Assembly (NCBI GenBank): GCA_017619635.1
Contig: JAFZRZ010000071.1
Location: forward strand, 216,210 to 280,209
Direction: 5' to 3'
DNA from: Lachnospiraceae bacterium
GTDB taxonomy: Bacteria; Bacillota; Clostridia; Lachnospirales; Lachnospiraceae
DNA length: 64,000 bases
How positions within the stretch are numbered: the first letter of the stretch is position 1; the number at the start of each line of letters is the position of its first letter. Position numbers and translations under genes: made by a program. The notes under the pieces are model-generated. The model saw only the letters and a list, made by a program, of their open reading frames with translations. It did no database searches and was not told where the DNA came from. This document shows positions 42,677 through 50,770 of the stretch, one piece after another.

Positions 42677-42695
42677 ATCTACAATAGTAGACATT
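42677..42695 (-). repeat. Cas12a-handle-like hairpin 9
   Basis: Minus-strand AATG-TCTAC-TATT-GTAGA-T. Its first bases overlap the TAA stop codon of the nucleotidyltransferase gene (TAATG). Confidence 0.7.
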
Positions 42696-43428
42696 ATCTT
42701 TCTTCATTTGCTCTTTGTATAGCCTTATTTATGACATCATCTATGAATGAAGTTCTTTTGTATTCTCCTTTTGATTCAAACTTCATCTTTTGGAATTCGT
42801 ACTGCATCCTGTCTACCATTTCTTTTATACCGGACGGTCCAAGTTCGATGTAAGTCTGTATAGCGGGAACAGTGTTTATATTGACAATGTTATCTTTAAA
42901 TCTCTCTCCCAGAGAATCGATATCTACGCCTAATTTTTTAGAGATATTAATGACATCTCTGAAATCTTTCATTCTTGTAAAATCACCGCCAAAGTCTACT
43001 GCTGATAATGCAGTATCTATTGCTATGACTTTAAGCCTTAACAGATCCTGTGTATCCAATACGTTTACCTTTATCTTTTCAAGATCGAAAGCCTGTGCAA
43101 AATGTAATTCTCCGGTTGATAATACAAAATCATCAAAATTGGAGCCGGATAACATGATATCGTTGTTTATCCACCTTTTTTCAAGACCGTTCTTTACACC
43201 TATCTGATCTGAGATTTTTTCGATGTCGTCAGGAAGCCTGTTGCCGACAAAATCGATATCCGTAAATTCATTCTTGTTTCGGATATCGTGTATCATCAAT
43301 GCAAAACCACCGACAACATTTAGCGTTATTGGATCCTTGTCAGCATCGATCATGGCTTGATTAAGTTCGATTATTGATTTGAATAATGGAGCGTCTTTGT
43401 AATCATGAATATTTAATTTAGATTCCAT
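42694..43428 (-). CDS. nucleotidyltransferase-like protein (AbiEii/DUF6036 type)
   Basis: 244 residues. LNVVGGFALMIHDI followed by EFTDIDFVG is the GG-x-A-L and D-x-D signature of the nucleotidyltransferase fold used by AbiEii-like toxins and defence proteins. LLRLKVIAIDTAL and DFRDVINISKKLG continue the family pattern. It may transfer nucleotides to RNA or protein. The upstream 82-residue gene could be a partner. Ribosome site AAGGAGA. It is bracketed by Cas12a-like hairpins on both sides. Confidence 0.65.
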   Translation of the reverse strand: MESKLNIHDYKDAPLFKSIIELNQAMIDADKDPITLNVVGGFALMIHDIRNKNEFTDIDFVGNRLPDDIEKISDQIGVKNGLEKRWINNDIMLSGSNFDDFVLSTGELHFAQAFDLEKIKVNVLDTQDLLRLKVIAIDTALSAVDFGGDFTRMKDFRDVINISKKLGVDIDSLGERFKDNIVNINTVPAIQTYIELGPSGIKEMVDRMQYEFQKMKFESKGEYKRTSFIDDVINKAIQRANEER

Positions 43429-43470
43429 ATGTTTCTCCTTGTAAAGGTTATCCCGGTGGGTCTAACTCAC

Positions 43471-43492
43471 ATCTACAATAATAGTAGACATT
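43471..43492 (-). repeat. Cas12a-handle-like hairpin 10 (long loop)
   Basis: Minus-strand AATG-TCTAC-TATTATT-GTAGA-T. The loop is seven bases, as if ATT were duplicated. One base after the stop codon of 43493-43741. Confidence 0.6.
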
Positions 43493-43741
43493 TTATTTGA
43501 TGAACTTATAATCAAATCTGTCCTTGATCAGTTTTAATCTTCTGATAGGGATCCTCTGATAAAACTTTTTGATATAAAGATACAGAGACCTTTTATCAAT
43601 CTGTTCCAGTTTCTCAAACCATAGTTCGAACTCTTCGTCCGAAGATGATTGGAGCAGTCTTGGAGCCAGTCTGTAAAAATCAGCCAGTCTGCTGAAATAT
43701 TCATTTAAAAATTCTTCTCTTTTTTCTATTACGTAACTCAT
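43493..43741 (-). CDS. 82-residue hypothetical protein
   Basis: Helical and charged (MSYVIEKREEFLNEYFSRLA), basic C-terminus (RRLKLIKDRFDYKFIK). Only a weak ribosome site (CAGGT). It lies between two hairpin elements and before the nucleotidyltransferase gene, so an antitoxin-like role is possible but unproven. Confidence 0.55.
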   Translation of the reverse strand: MSYVIEKREEFLNEYFSRLADFYRLAPRLLQSSSDEEFELWFEKLEQIDKRSLYLYIKKFYQRIPIRRLKLIKDRFDYKFIK

Positions 43742-43788
43742 TTTTTTACCTGCTTGACTAATTTTATCATTTGCCAGAGAGAACCTTA

Positions 43789-43807
43789 ATCTACATTAGT
43801 AGACATT
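43789..43807 (-). repeat. Cas12a-handle-like hairpin 11
   Basis: Minus-strand AATG-TCTAC-TAAT-GTAGA-T, in the leader about 50 bases before the start at 43741. Confidence 0.7.
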
Positions 43808-43864
43808 TCATTTGATAAATTTTAATATTAAATTTGTATCACTGATAATTGTTAACGAAAATAC

Positions 43865-43883
43865 ACCTACAATAGTAGGCATT
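43865..43883 (-). repeat. Cas12a-handle-like hairpin 12
   Basis: Minus-strand AATG-CCTAC-TATT-GTAGG-T, with the compensatory outer C-G pair. Followed by GTATTT, as hairpin 13 is. Confidence 0.7.
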
Positions 43884-43912
43884 TAATCTTTATTAGTTGT
43901 TCGTTTAAATAC

Positions 43913-43931
43913 ACCTACATTAGTAGGCATT
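43913..43931 (-). repeat. Cas12a-handle-like hairpin 13
   Basis: Minus-strand AATG-CCTAC-TAAT-GTAGG-T. Overlaps the TAA stop codon of 43930-44340 (TAATG), 48 bases before hairpin 12 on the minus strand. Confidence 0.7.
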
Positions 43932-44340
43932 AATAATCCAAAAATCTCATCTTTGAGCTTGATGGTTTTTTGCTATTGTCTGAGGAATTGTTTTGCGTTG
44001 GCATCATCGAACGAGCAGCTTCATTGAGCATATTCGTCATTTCTGCTTTACATTTTTCGCAATATGTACCACTAGATATTATACTACCACATTTTTGGCA
44101 ATAAATACCTGCTTCTCCTGTTAATTCGAGACGTTCCTGTCTTATCCATTCTCTGATCTGCTTTTCTGTTACATCGCATTCTCTTACAACCTGAATGATA
44201 GTGCAACCGGGATTTTCTCTTACATAGTTCTTGACCTTCTGAAAATCGTCTTCAAGAGCTTCCCTGCATGACGGACAGTATTGTTCGCCTCCTATGTAAT
44301 TGAATAATAATCTGCATCTTTTACATACTCTGGTATCCAT
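43930..44340 (-). CDS. YvyF-like flagellar-operon protein (TIGR03826-like)
   Basis: 136 residues. CKRCRLLFNYIGGEQYCPSC at the N-terminus, then VKNYVRENPGCTIIQVV and a helix-turn-helix-like CDVTEKQIREWIRQ. This is the pattern of YvyF, a zinc-ribbon regulator usually found in flagellar operons. A second Cys cluster (CQKCGSIISSGTYCEKC) follows, as in that family. The C-terminal tail is disordered. The chemoreceptor gene 650 bases away supports a motility link, but no flagellar genes are seen. Confidence 0.72.
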   Translation of the reverse strand: MDTRVCKRCRLLFNYIGGEQYCPSCREALEDDFQKVKNYVRENPGCTIIQVVRECDVTEKQIREWIRQERLELTGEAGIYCQKCGSIISSGTYCEKCKAEMTNMLNEAARSMMPTQNNSSDNSKKPSSSKMRFLDY

Positions 44341-44352
44341 GATAAATCTCCA

Positions 44353-44589
44353 TTAAAAGATATTTTTATAATCCTGGTCGGAATCTGCTTCTTCGTCGTA
44401 TAATGCAGCGATTATTCCGATATTGATGATGACAAGACCAAATAAGGAGCCTATAACGATTGACGTCATGTTGGGGTAAAATACCAAAGAAATGATTATT
44501 TGTATCAACCCTATCATGATAACGAATACTTCTGTTACAATCTGTTTAGGACTATCTTCTTTGTTAAATCGTTTGTTACTATTGTTCAT
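44353..44589 (-). CDS. small two-span membrane protein
   Basis: 78 residues: FVIMIGLIQIIISLVFY and VIGSLFGLVIINIGIIAAL are two membrane helices, with an acidic tail (DEEADSDQD). Weak ribosome site (GAGC). It lies between 44602-44793 and the YvyF-like gene with short gaps, probably one unit. Confidence 0.55.
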   Translation of the reverse strand: MNNSNKRFNKEDSPKQIVTEVFVIMIGLIQIIISLVFYPNMTSIVIGSLFGLVIINIGIIAALYDEEADSDQDYKNIF

Positions 44590-44601
44590 GATTTTGCTCG
44601 G

Positions 44602-44793
44602 TCATTCTTGTGAAAGTGATATTAATTCACTGTAAAATGCAGCGTTCATATCCTTGTCTTTTAAAAGACCTATAAATATTTTCTTTATTTCAAAGGGCTT
44701 GCCTTCGAAATATTGCATAACCTTTTTTGCATTCCAATTTCCGTCCATATATTCCTGAAATGCAACATCCGCATCACTTATTTTCTTACTCAT
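44602..44793 (-). CDS. 63-residue hypothetical protein
   Basis: AGGAGG before the ATG. MSKKISDADVAFQEYMDGNW onward, helical, ending LISLSQE. First gene of a small unit containing the membrane protein and YvyF-like gene. Confidence 0.58.
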   Translation of the reverse strand: MSKKISDADVAFQEYMDGNWNAKKVMQYFEGKPFEIKKIFIGLLKDKDMNAAFYSELISLSQE

Positions 44794-44911
44794 ACTTACC
44801 TCCTGATGTCGATGTTGATGTGACTCTTAATATAAGTATGAAAGAAATAAGATATTTTTTATCGATTTTTTGTCGAACTTAAAACTTGAACATAATAATG
44901 CTCTTATCTTA

Positions 44912-44951
44912 AGTATAAAGAAAAACTTTAACTTGCTAAATTTTTGTGCAA
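44912..44951 (-). promoter_or_regulatory. TTGCAC-N28-TATACT promoter
   Basis: TTGCAC (44951-44946), 28 bases, TATACT (44917-44912). Another CATACT lies about 70 bases downstream. Confidence 0.62.
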
Positions 44952-44982
44952 AAAAATGAACCCCTTGTGACAGGGGCTCATT
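44951..44982 (-). terminator. terminator of chemoreceptor gene, fused to promoter
   Basis: GAGCCCCT-GTCACA-AGGGGTTC then ATTTTTTTGCAC: the T run is part of the promoter box. Confidence 0.75.
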
Positions 44983-44992
44983 CATTATCGTT

Positions 44993-47443
44993 TTATAAGC
45001 TGAACTTATTGATTATGTCGTTAAGATCAGACACTGCATTCTTGCATTCATTGACCTTTTCAACACTTCCGGAAGTCTCGCCGACCATTTCACCGGTCTT
45101 TTCTGCGATATCTGTTACTCCGGTTGATGATTCGTTAACAGTTGTATCGATACCGTTTATTGCGCCTACGATGTTTTCAATGTCTGAATTAAGGACTTCG
45201 ATGTTTTGCTTGATACTGTTCATGCTGTTTCCGAATGTATCAGCATCATCTCTGTACTGTTTACTTACCTTGCCAAATTCCTGATAATCTGACATAACAT
45301 TTGTCTCAAGGAATTCTGTTGTTGTAGTGAGACATTCCGACATCTGACCAACAGCATTGTTTACGTCAGTGACAATATCACTTATATTCTTAACGGCTTC
45401 TGATGTCTGTGTTGCAAGATTACTTATCTCTGTAGCGACTACCGAGAATCCACGTCCTGCTTCACCTGCTCTTGCGGCTTCAATAGATGCATTTAATGCT
45501 AACAAGCTTGTCTGTGAAGATATAGACATTATAGTGCCGGTAAGTTCGTTTATCTTGCCGACTGCCTGTGATGCTACAACAGCTTCTTCTGCTCTTTCTT
45601 TAACTGTCTCATACATCTCTATAGTCTTCTTGCTTGCCTTCTCTGTTGTCTCAGCAAGGTCCTGTGCTCTTACAAGTATCTCTTCTGAAAGCGCTGAACC
45701 CTGTTCTGTAAGAGTTTCTATACTCTGGGCATTTGACTGAACACTTTCGATGTTCTGAGATATGGTCGTTGTTGTAGCGGCTGCTTCCTGCATGCTTGCT
45801 GCGATCTGCTGTGTTGTTGCAGAATTGGTCTCACACATAAATCCGACTTTGCTGATGATCTCCTGTAAATCATTTACATTCGTATTAATACTGCTGCCGG
45901 CTCCTGTTATAGCCGATACTATCTCTCTTAAGTTAACCTTTGTTTTAGCCAATGCCTTGGTGATAAGTCCGACTTCGTCTGAACGCTTTTCAAGCATTTC
46001 TGATTCCTGGTCATGTGAGAAGTCGAAGTTGGCAGTCTTATTTATGATCGGAACTAACTGTCCGAGTGCTTTCAATGTGAACAGTGTAAATAATGCTACG
46101 AGAAGAACTGATATGATGATACATACTATACCTAATACTATAAGTGAGTTCTTCATACTATTTACGCTTGCCATCATCACGTCTTTATCTGCTGTAACGA
46201 TAACAATATTATTCGCTTTTGTTAAAGCATATCCTGCTACCTTATATGCTCCTTTGTACTCATAAGCACAAGAACCATTTTCAACAGTCTTTCCTGCCTG
46301 TAGATCTTCTACGATACCTTTAACAGCTGCGTTTTCAACGGGCTGACCAATCTTCTCGGGGTTGCTGTGATAAAGCATCGTGCCGTCAGGAGATACCATG
46401 TATGCGTAGCTTCCTTCTACACCGGAAATCTCTATCTCGCCTATGAGCTTATCGTAGTCGATATTTATGAATTTGTCATAATCAGCAGTTACAAGGACTA
46501 TATTGCCAGTGTCTGTAAATGAATAACCTGCGAGCTTTGTAGCACCTTTGTATTCGTATATTACGTATCCGTCTTCAACAGTCTTTCCTGCCTGTAGATC
46601 GGCTACAATGCCTTTTACTGCGGCATTCTCGACCGGCTGACCAATCTTCTCGGGATTTGTATGCCATAGCATTGTTCCGTCAGGTGCGACCATGTATGCA
46701 TATGAGCCTTCGACTCCGTCTATCTCGATGTTTCCAAGAAGAGTATCATAATCTATCTTCATGAATTCATCATAGTCTGCAGTTACGATCAAAATATTTC
46801 CGTCTGCAGTAAACGCGTATCCGGCAAGTTTTAAAGCCTCTTTGTATTCGTAAAGGACTGAACCGTTTTCAACAGTCTTTCCTGCCTGTAAATCTGCAAC
46901 TATTCCCTTTACTGCTGCATTTTCAACAGGGTTACCTATCTTCTCGGGTGTCGGATGCCATAACATCGTTCCTGTAGGACTTACCATGTATGCATAACTT
47001 CCTGCAACATCTTTGATCGTAATACTCTTTAATATCTTGTCTAATGCTTCTGTTGTAAGAGGTCCTGCCTGCGCTGCCAGATTAACACTGGTGACTGCTT
47101 CTTCAGCAAGGTTCTGTGCATATGCCTTATAAACTGTTTCGCCGAATTCTCTTGAGAAATTAATAGATATGGCTGCTTCTTCTGCCAGGTTCTTGGCATA
47201 TCCGCCATATGCGTTTTCTCCGAACTCTGTTGCAAAATCTACGCTTATAGCTGCTTCTTCGGCAAGATTCTGTGCGTAGTTTAGATATGTAGCCTCCATG
47301 GCGTTTGCCGCACGGGAACGGGCTACCAATACCTGCACAACAACTGTTATGAGCACTATAGCAGCGATAAGAGCTGTTATCTTTGTGCTCATTCGTGATA
47401 GGATAGGTAGTTCACCTTTTAATTTTCTTTTCACCTTCTCCAT
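44993..47443 (-). CDS. methyl-accepting chemotaxis protein with three tandem sensor repeats
   Basis: 816 residues. A membrane span (about 22-42) precedes a helical stalk of three near-identical 24-residue repeats ([13 protein letters not shown] type). Three tandem copies of a small Cache-like sensor of about 95 residues follow. Each has [39 protein letters not shown] and IVTADYD. A second span (about 435-460), a linker and a full MCP signalling domain complete it; the tip reads [12 protein letters not shown] with [22 protein letters not shown]. It would signal to the host chemotaxis kinase. Internal triplication is unusual. The ligand is unknown. Confidence 0.88.
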   Translation of the reverse strand: MEKVKRKLKGELPILSRMSTKITALIAAIVLITVVVQVLVARSRAANAMEATYLNYAQNLAEEAAISVDFATEFGENAYGGYAKNLAEEAAISINFSREFGETVYKAYAQNLAEEAVTSVNLAAQAGPLTTEALDKILKSITIKDVAGSYAYMVSPTGTMLWHPTPEKIGNPVENAAVKGIVADLQAGKTVENGSVLYEYKEALKLAGYAFTADGNILIVTADYDEFMKIDYDTLLGNIEIDGVEGSYAYMVAPDGTMLWHTNPEKIGQPVENAAVKGIVADLQAGKTVEDGYVIYEYKGATKLAGYSFTDTGNIVLVTADYDKFINIDYDKLIGEIEISGVEGSYAYMVSPDGTMLYHSNPEKIGQPVENAAVKGIVEDLQAGKTVENGSCAYEYKGAYKVAGYALTKANNIVIVTADKDVMMASVNSMKNSLIVLGIVCIIISVLLVALFTLFTLKALGQLVPIINKTANFDFSHDQESEMLEKRSDEVGLITKALAKTKVNLREIVSAITGAGSSINTNVNDLQEIISKVGFMCETNSATTQQIAASMQEAAATTTTISQNIESVQSNAQSIETLTEQGSALSEEILVRAQDLAETTEKASKKTIEMYETVKERAEEAVVASQAVGKINELTGTIMSISSQTSLLALNASIEAARAGEAGRGFSVVATEISNLATQTSEAVKNISDIVTDVNNAVGQMSECLTTTTEFLETNVMSDYQEFGKVSKQYRDDADTFGNSMNSIKQNIEVLNSDIENIVGAINGIDTTVNESSTGVTDIAEKTGEMVGETSGSVEKVNECKNAVSDLNDIINKFSL

Positions 47444-47575
47444 CTTGTTTGCTCCTTCTTTTAAATCTGTGATGACATTGTTACTTGCTTATTTTTATTT
47501 CATATAATTAAAACATGACATAGGTTTAAATTATTTTTGCCAGTTTTGAGAAATTTTTATGATGTATATATATTA

Positions 47576-48532
47576 TTAATATGATATCAGAGCATTTCCG
47601 CAGGTTATCCTGTCAGAATCTTCCTCCTTACTGGGTACGAATACTATAACGTCCCAACCTAACGCTGTAAGGGGCTCTTCAAACTGTTTATATACGTTAT
47701 AATCCGTATAAGTATCACCGACATCATATCCATTTGATACTGCTGAATGTGTTTCATGAATCGGAGTTATTTTTACGATCCATTTGTCTTTATCAAAGAG
47801 ACTGTCAAGAACTTCTGCGTCCAATATGGTATCTTTTGTTACGGCAAAGTTAAGAGTGTACTTTCTTCCTATCGGATCCGGTAACCTTTTGGCCAGGTCT
47901 GATATTTCTGCAAATGAAAGGCTCATGTTATTAAATCCGGCATTTCTCTGCTTATCGTCGGTACTGTTTATAGAAAACTGTAATCCGGCTTCGCCTTTAT
48001 ACACGATATTCTTGATACGACACCATTCCTGAATGAAATGCTCAAGGTCTTTATTACCTTTAGGGAGCATTGTTGAGACTACAGGGTGTATAGTATCTGC
48101 TTTTATATATCTGCTTACAAGTTGCTTAAGGTCATATTCTGCAAAATCGAGAACGTCTGGATTAAATGTGGGTTCTCCCATTCTTGCAAAATGAACGTTA
48201 AATCTTGCCGTATGATCATATTCCTTGAAGTTTTCAAGAATAGTCTGAATCTCATAAGAGAGTTCTTCACGGCTCGCATTTCCGTGGAAACCATATTTAG
48301 GACAGTCGCAAAATGCGCACTTCATGGGACAACCCTTCTGTGTGCTTATAGTAGCAACCCATTTTTCTGTAAGATCAACATCTTTGTGCTGAACACCATG
48401 TATCTCCTTGGTAAGACCAAGAAAATCTGCTTTAATATTGTTCTCTTTGCCATAATCGCCGACAGTTAGATATTCTAGCATTTTTTCATGATCGACGAAA
48501 ATCTTGCCTGTATGTGTATCTACGATCGTCAT
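47576..48532 (-). CDS. RlmN/Cfr-like radical SAM protein
   Basis: 318 residues. The iron-sulfur motif CPMKCAFCDC (CxxxCxxC) near residue 70 is followed by ARMGEPTFNPD, VVSTMLPKG, LQFSINSTDDKQRN and a late Cys in TCGNALISY. The same order (GEP, STxxP, SxNxxxxxxR, C-terminal Cys) defines RlmN and Cfr, which methylate A2503 of 23S rRNA. It is shorter and divergent, so the substrate may differ. GGAGG for this gene lies at the end of the gene upstream, whose stop is four bases before the ATG. Confidence 0.75.
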   Translation of the reverse strand: MTIVDTHTGKIFVDHEKMLEYLTVGDYGKENNIKADFLGLTKEIHGVQHKDVDLTEKWVATISTQKGCPMKCAFCDCPKYGFHGNASREELSYEIQTILENFKEYDHTARFNVHFARMGEPTFNPDVLDFAEYDLKQLVSRYIKADTIHPVVSTMLPKGNKDLEHFIQEWCRIKNIVYKGEAGLQFSINSTDDKQRNAGFNNMSLSFAEISDLAKRLPDPIGRKYTLNFAVTKDTILDAEVLDSLFDKDKWIVKITPIHETHSAVSNGYDVGDTYTDYNVYKQFEEPLTALGWDVIVFVPSKEEDSDRITCGNALISY

Positions 48533-48535
48533 AGG

Positions 48536-49450
48536 TCATACCTCCGGTGCGTAATATTCTTCTATTATCTTTACAAATCGTATCTTTTCTGCCTCTGTAA
48601 GATCTTCTACCAGAGCACCTTTATCTGCCATGTAACGAGCTGCGTTTATTATATAGTCAAAATCATCTTCCTTGTTCTTATCTTTGAGAACCTGAACGAA
48701 GGCTTCTAAATGACTTACTAACTTGTCAGATGAATAAGGATCTAAAGGAAAGCCTGTTCTTCCGGTTGCTTTTGACGTCTCATTTGAAAGACGGACATCG
48801 TCGGGATTTATCTTGGGAACAGGGATCTCTTTGTAAACTATCTTTGAGAAATATTTGATGATATCCTTTACATCATAAGTGTCTTTTATCTCCTGTATTA
48901 CTTCTGCAAATGAATCGAGACATGTTATAAACCAACCGTCTATCAGTTCTATGTTGGTCCACCCTCCTACATTGGTGTTTGAGTTTGTCGGAAAATATGA
49001 TGACAGCCAGTCGAGTAAAGGATTATCTTCCTGATTTAAGATACCTTCCATATAGTTTATAGGGTATATCGATTTATTCTTTGCATACAGGAGCATAGTT
49101 CCTTCTATTCCCACTGCTCCGGGCTCGGATATGAGAGCACAGACTACGTCTGATAGCATATTATGTAACAATTCTTTGTAATTTTCATTGGTATAGATCT
49201 TAGGTCTTGGCTGAAATGTTTCGAAAGTGTTTGTTTCGGGAGCGCTTTCCAATGAGAATTCTTTGCAGATGCTATTCATGATGTGATCGAGGCAATCTTC
49301 AGGAAGTCCCCTGCTTTTTATCATCTTCATGGTGGATCTGGCTACATTATCGTAGTCTTCTTTCTGTGTGATCTTTAGTCCAAGATCTTTAATGGCTTTT
49401 ATGTTGGCGTTTATGATCTTGTTTATGTCTTCTTTTTGTTGCTGATTCAT
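48536..49450 (-). CDS. hypothetical protein next to radical SAM gene
   Basis: 304 residues from MNQQQKEDINKIIN, with AAAGGAGG upstream. Soluble, mostly helical, with GGWTNIELIDGWFITCLDSF near the centre. It overlaps no gene but is tightly packed between the phosphoesterase and the radical SAM gene. The three form one operon. No family recognised. Confidence 0.6.
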   Translation of the reverse strand: MNQQQKEDINKIINANIKAIKDLGLKITQKEDYDNVARSTMKMIKSRGLPEDCLDHIMNSICKEFSLESAPETNTFETFQPRPKIYTNENYKELLHNMLSDVVCALISEPGAVGIEGTMLLYAKNKSIYPINYMEGILNQEDNPLLDWLSSYFPTNSNTNVGGWTNIELIDGWFITCLDSFAEVIQEIKDTYDVKDIIKYFSKIVYKEIPVPKINPDDVRLSNETSKATGRTGFPLDPYSSDKLVSHLEAFVQVLKDKNKEDDFDYIINAARYMADKGALVEDLTEAEKIRFVKIIEEYYAPEV

Positions 49451-49460
49451 GATTCCTCCT

Positions 49461-50120
49461 TTATAAAATGTATTCCAGTGATAAAGAATCACTGATAGTG
49501 GCTATCGCTATCCTGTATATGCATACAGAACGTGTTCCGAATGGGAGCATTTCGTCATTTCTTTCATGTAAATGTCCGTAAAAATGGATCAATGTCTCAT
49601 TTTTCTTGAGATATTCGATTATCCCCTGCAATCCTGAATGCGATTCGTTCTTGTCGTCTCTCAATACATTTGAGTGTGTTATAAAGATATCTGCCTTCGG
49701 TATGGATTCTGCCAATCTGACACTTTCTTCGTTTGTCATAAGGCATAGAACTTCGTTATCTTTATATCTGCAGCAACCTCCCATTCCGGCTATGCTTAAT
49801 CCGTTGGGAAGAGTGATGCTCTTGCCGTGCAGATTGTTGATATTTAACTCATCTATGAGTGTTTTAGGCTCATGATTGCCTGGTATGGCATATAACGGGA
49901 TATTGAACACATTACAGTTTGCCTGTATGTCTACAAGTTCTGAATATTCTATATCTCCCATGGCAATGCAAATGTCTGCCTTGCGATAGAAACTCTTATT
50001 TATCTGATAATATCCGCTTCCGCTATGTAGGTCGGATATCAATAATATTCTTGTTTTTGGGAATTCAAATGGAGTGAAAATAACTTTATTCTGTCTGTTG
50101 AAACATCTTTGTAAAAACAT
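49461..50120 (-). CDS. calcineurin-like metallophosphoesterase
   Basis: 219 residues carrying every family motif: LLISDLHSG, AMGDIEY, IPGNHEPK, FITHSNV and FYGHLHERN, which bind two metals. It hydrolyses phosphoesters; the substrate is not deducible. AGAGG precedes the ATG. First gene of a three-gene operon with the radical SAM protein, which may hint at nucleic acid modification. Confidence 0.82.
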   Translation of the reverse strand: MFLQRCFNRQNKVIFTPFEFPKTRILLISDLHSGSGYYQINKSFYRKADICIAMGDIEYSELVDIQANCNVFNIPLYAIPGNHEPKTLIDELNINNLHGKSITLPNGLSIAGMGGCCRYKDNEVLCLMTNEESVRLAESIPKADIFITHSNVLRDDKNESHSGLQGIIEYLKKNETLIHFYGHLHERNDEMLPFGTRSVCIYRIAIATISDSLSLEYIL

Positions 50121-50196
50121 ATAAAACCTCTGAACTTAAAATGTTACACACTTTGTAAAATATTAAAATCATGTCCGATTTATTGAATGGTATAAG

Positions 50197-50220
50197 AAAA
50201 GGGCCGAACGCCGGCCCTTA
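50197..50220 (-). terminator. terminator of HU gene
   Basis: AAGGGCCGG-CGTT-CGGCCCTT then TTC on the minus strand. Confidence 0.75.
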
Positions 50221-50255
50221 ACTTTGTTGATAAGCTGTCTACAGCCGATTACTCT

Positions 50256-50531
50256 TTACTTATTAACTGCATCCTTATAAGCCTTACCAGCCTTGAACTT
50301 GGGTGACTTTGAAGCCTTGATCTTCATAGCTTCACCAGTCTGAGGGTTCTTACCCTTTCTTGCTGCTCTCTTTACAACTGAGAATGTTCCAAATCCGATC
50401 AGCTGAACGGTGTCGCCCTTCTTGGTTGCCTTGATTACTGTGTCTGTGAAAGCCTTTACTGCTGCTTCAGCGTCCTTCTTTGTGAGACCAGTCTCTTTAG
50501 CAATTGCACTTACAAGTTCTGTTTTGTTCAT
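50256..50531 (-). CDS. hup: HU-type DNA-binding protein
   Basis: 91 residues, the standard HU length. MNKTELVSAIAKETGLTKKD, the GFGTFSVVKRAARKGKNPQTG beta-arm and the SPKFKAGKAYKDAVNK tail are all present, with the intercalating proline in KNPQTG. It bends and compacts DNA and would coat the element. AAAGGAG precedes the ATG. Transcription starts about 175 bases upstream, leaving a structured leader (50589-50649). Confidence 0.95.
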   Translation of the reverse strand: MNKTELVSAIAKETGLTKKDAEAAVKAFTDTVIKATKKGDTVQLIGFGTFSVVKRAARKGKNPQTGEAMKIKASKSPKFKAGKAYKDAVNK

Positions 50532-50588
50532 GATTTTTCTCCTTTGAATATGAAAATGATTTCCCCTGTATCTTATGATATCAAGGGT

Positions 50589-50649
50589 GGCTTTACAGCC
50601 AAAAGCTCATTCCGGATTCGAACCGGCTAAACCAACTTCTTATGAGCTT
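50589..50649 (-). ncRNA. tRNA-like elbow in the HU leader
   Basis: On the minus strand, AAGCUCAU (50649-50642) pairs perfectly with AUGAGCUU (50610-50603), like an acceptor stem. Next to it is a T-arm (CCGG-UUCGAAU-CCGG, 50626-50612) with a perfect T-loop consensus. A single-stranded GUUGGU resembles a D-loop. The D-stem and anticodon arm are missing and there is no CCA. A GNRA-capped hairpin (GGCU-GUAA-AGCC) follows. It could be a regulatory mimic, or a tRNA fragment left by site-specific integration. Confidence 0.5.
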
Positions 50650-50713
50650 GTAAAAGAGTAAAACGAAAGGAAAGGTTGCGTAAAAACGAAGTATTATTCA
50701 CGCTTATATTTAC

Positions 50714-50753
50714 AGTATAGTAGAAATAAAATATTTTTTAAAATTTTGTGCAA
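50714..50753 (-). promoter_or_regulatory. TTGCAC-N28-TATACT promoter of HU gene
   Basis: TTGCAC (50753-50748), 28 bases, TATACT (50719-50714). Confidence 0.65.
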
Positions 50754-50770
50754 AAATTTTGCAAATATAG

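Noticed and set aside
42599..43931. A conventional type V-A CRISPR array
   Set aside because: Repeats are only 19 bases, spacings vary (34, 44, 48, 76 bases), the intervening sequence includes genes and stop codons, and no cas genes are present.
44602..47443. A flagellar or chemotaxis operon
   Set aside because: Only one chemoreceptor and one YvyF-like gene are present; no flagellin, motor or Che genes.
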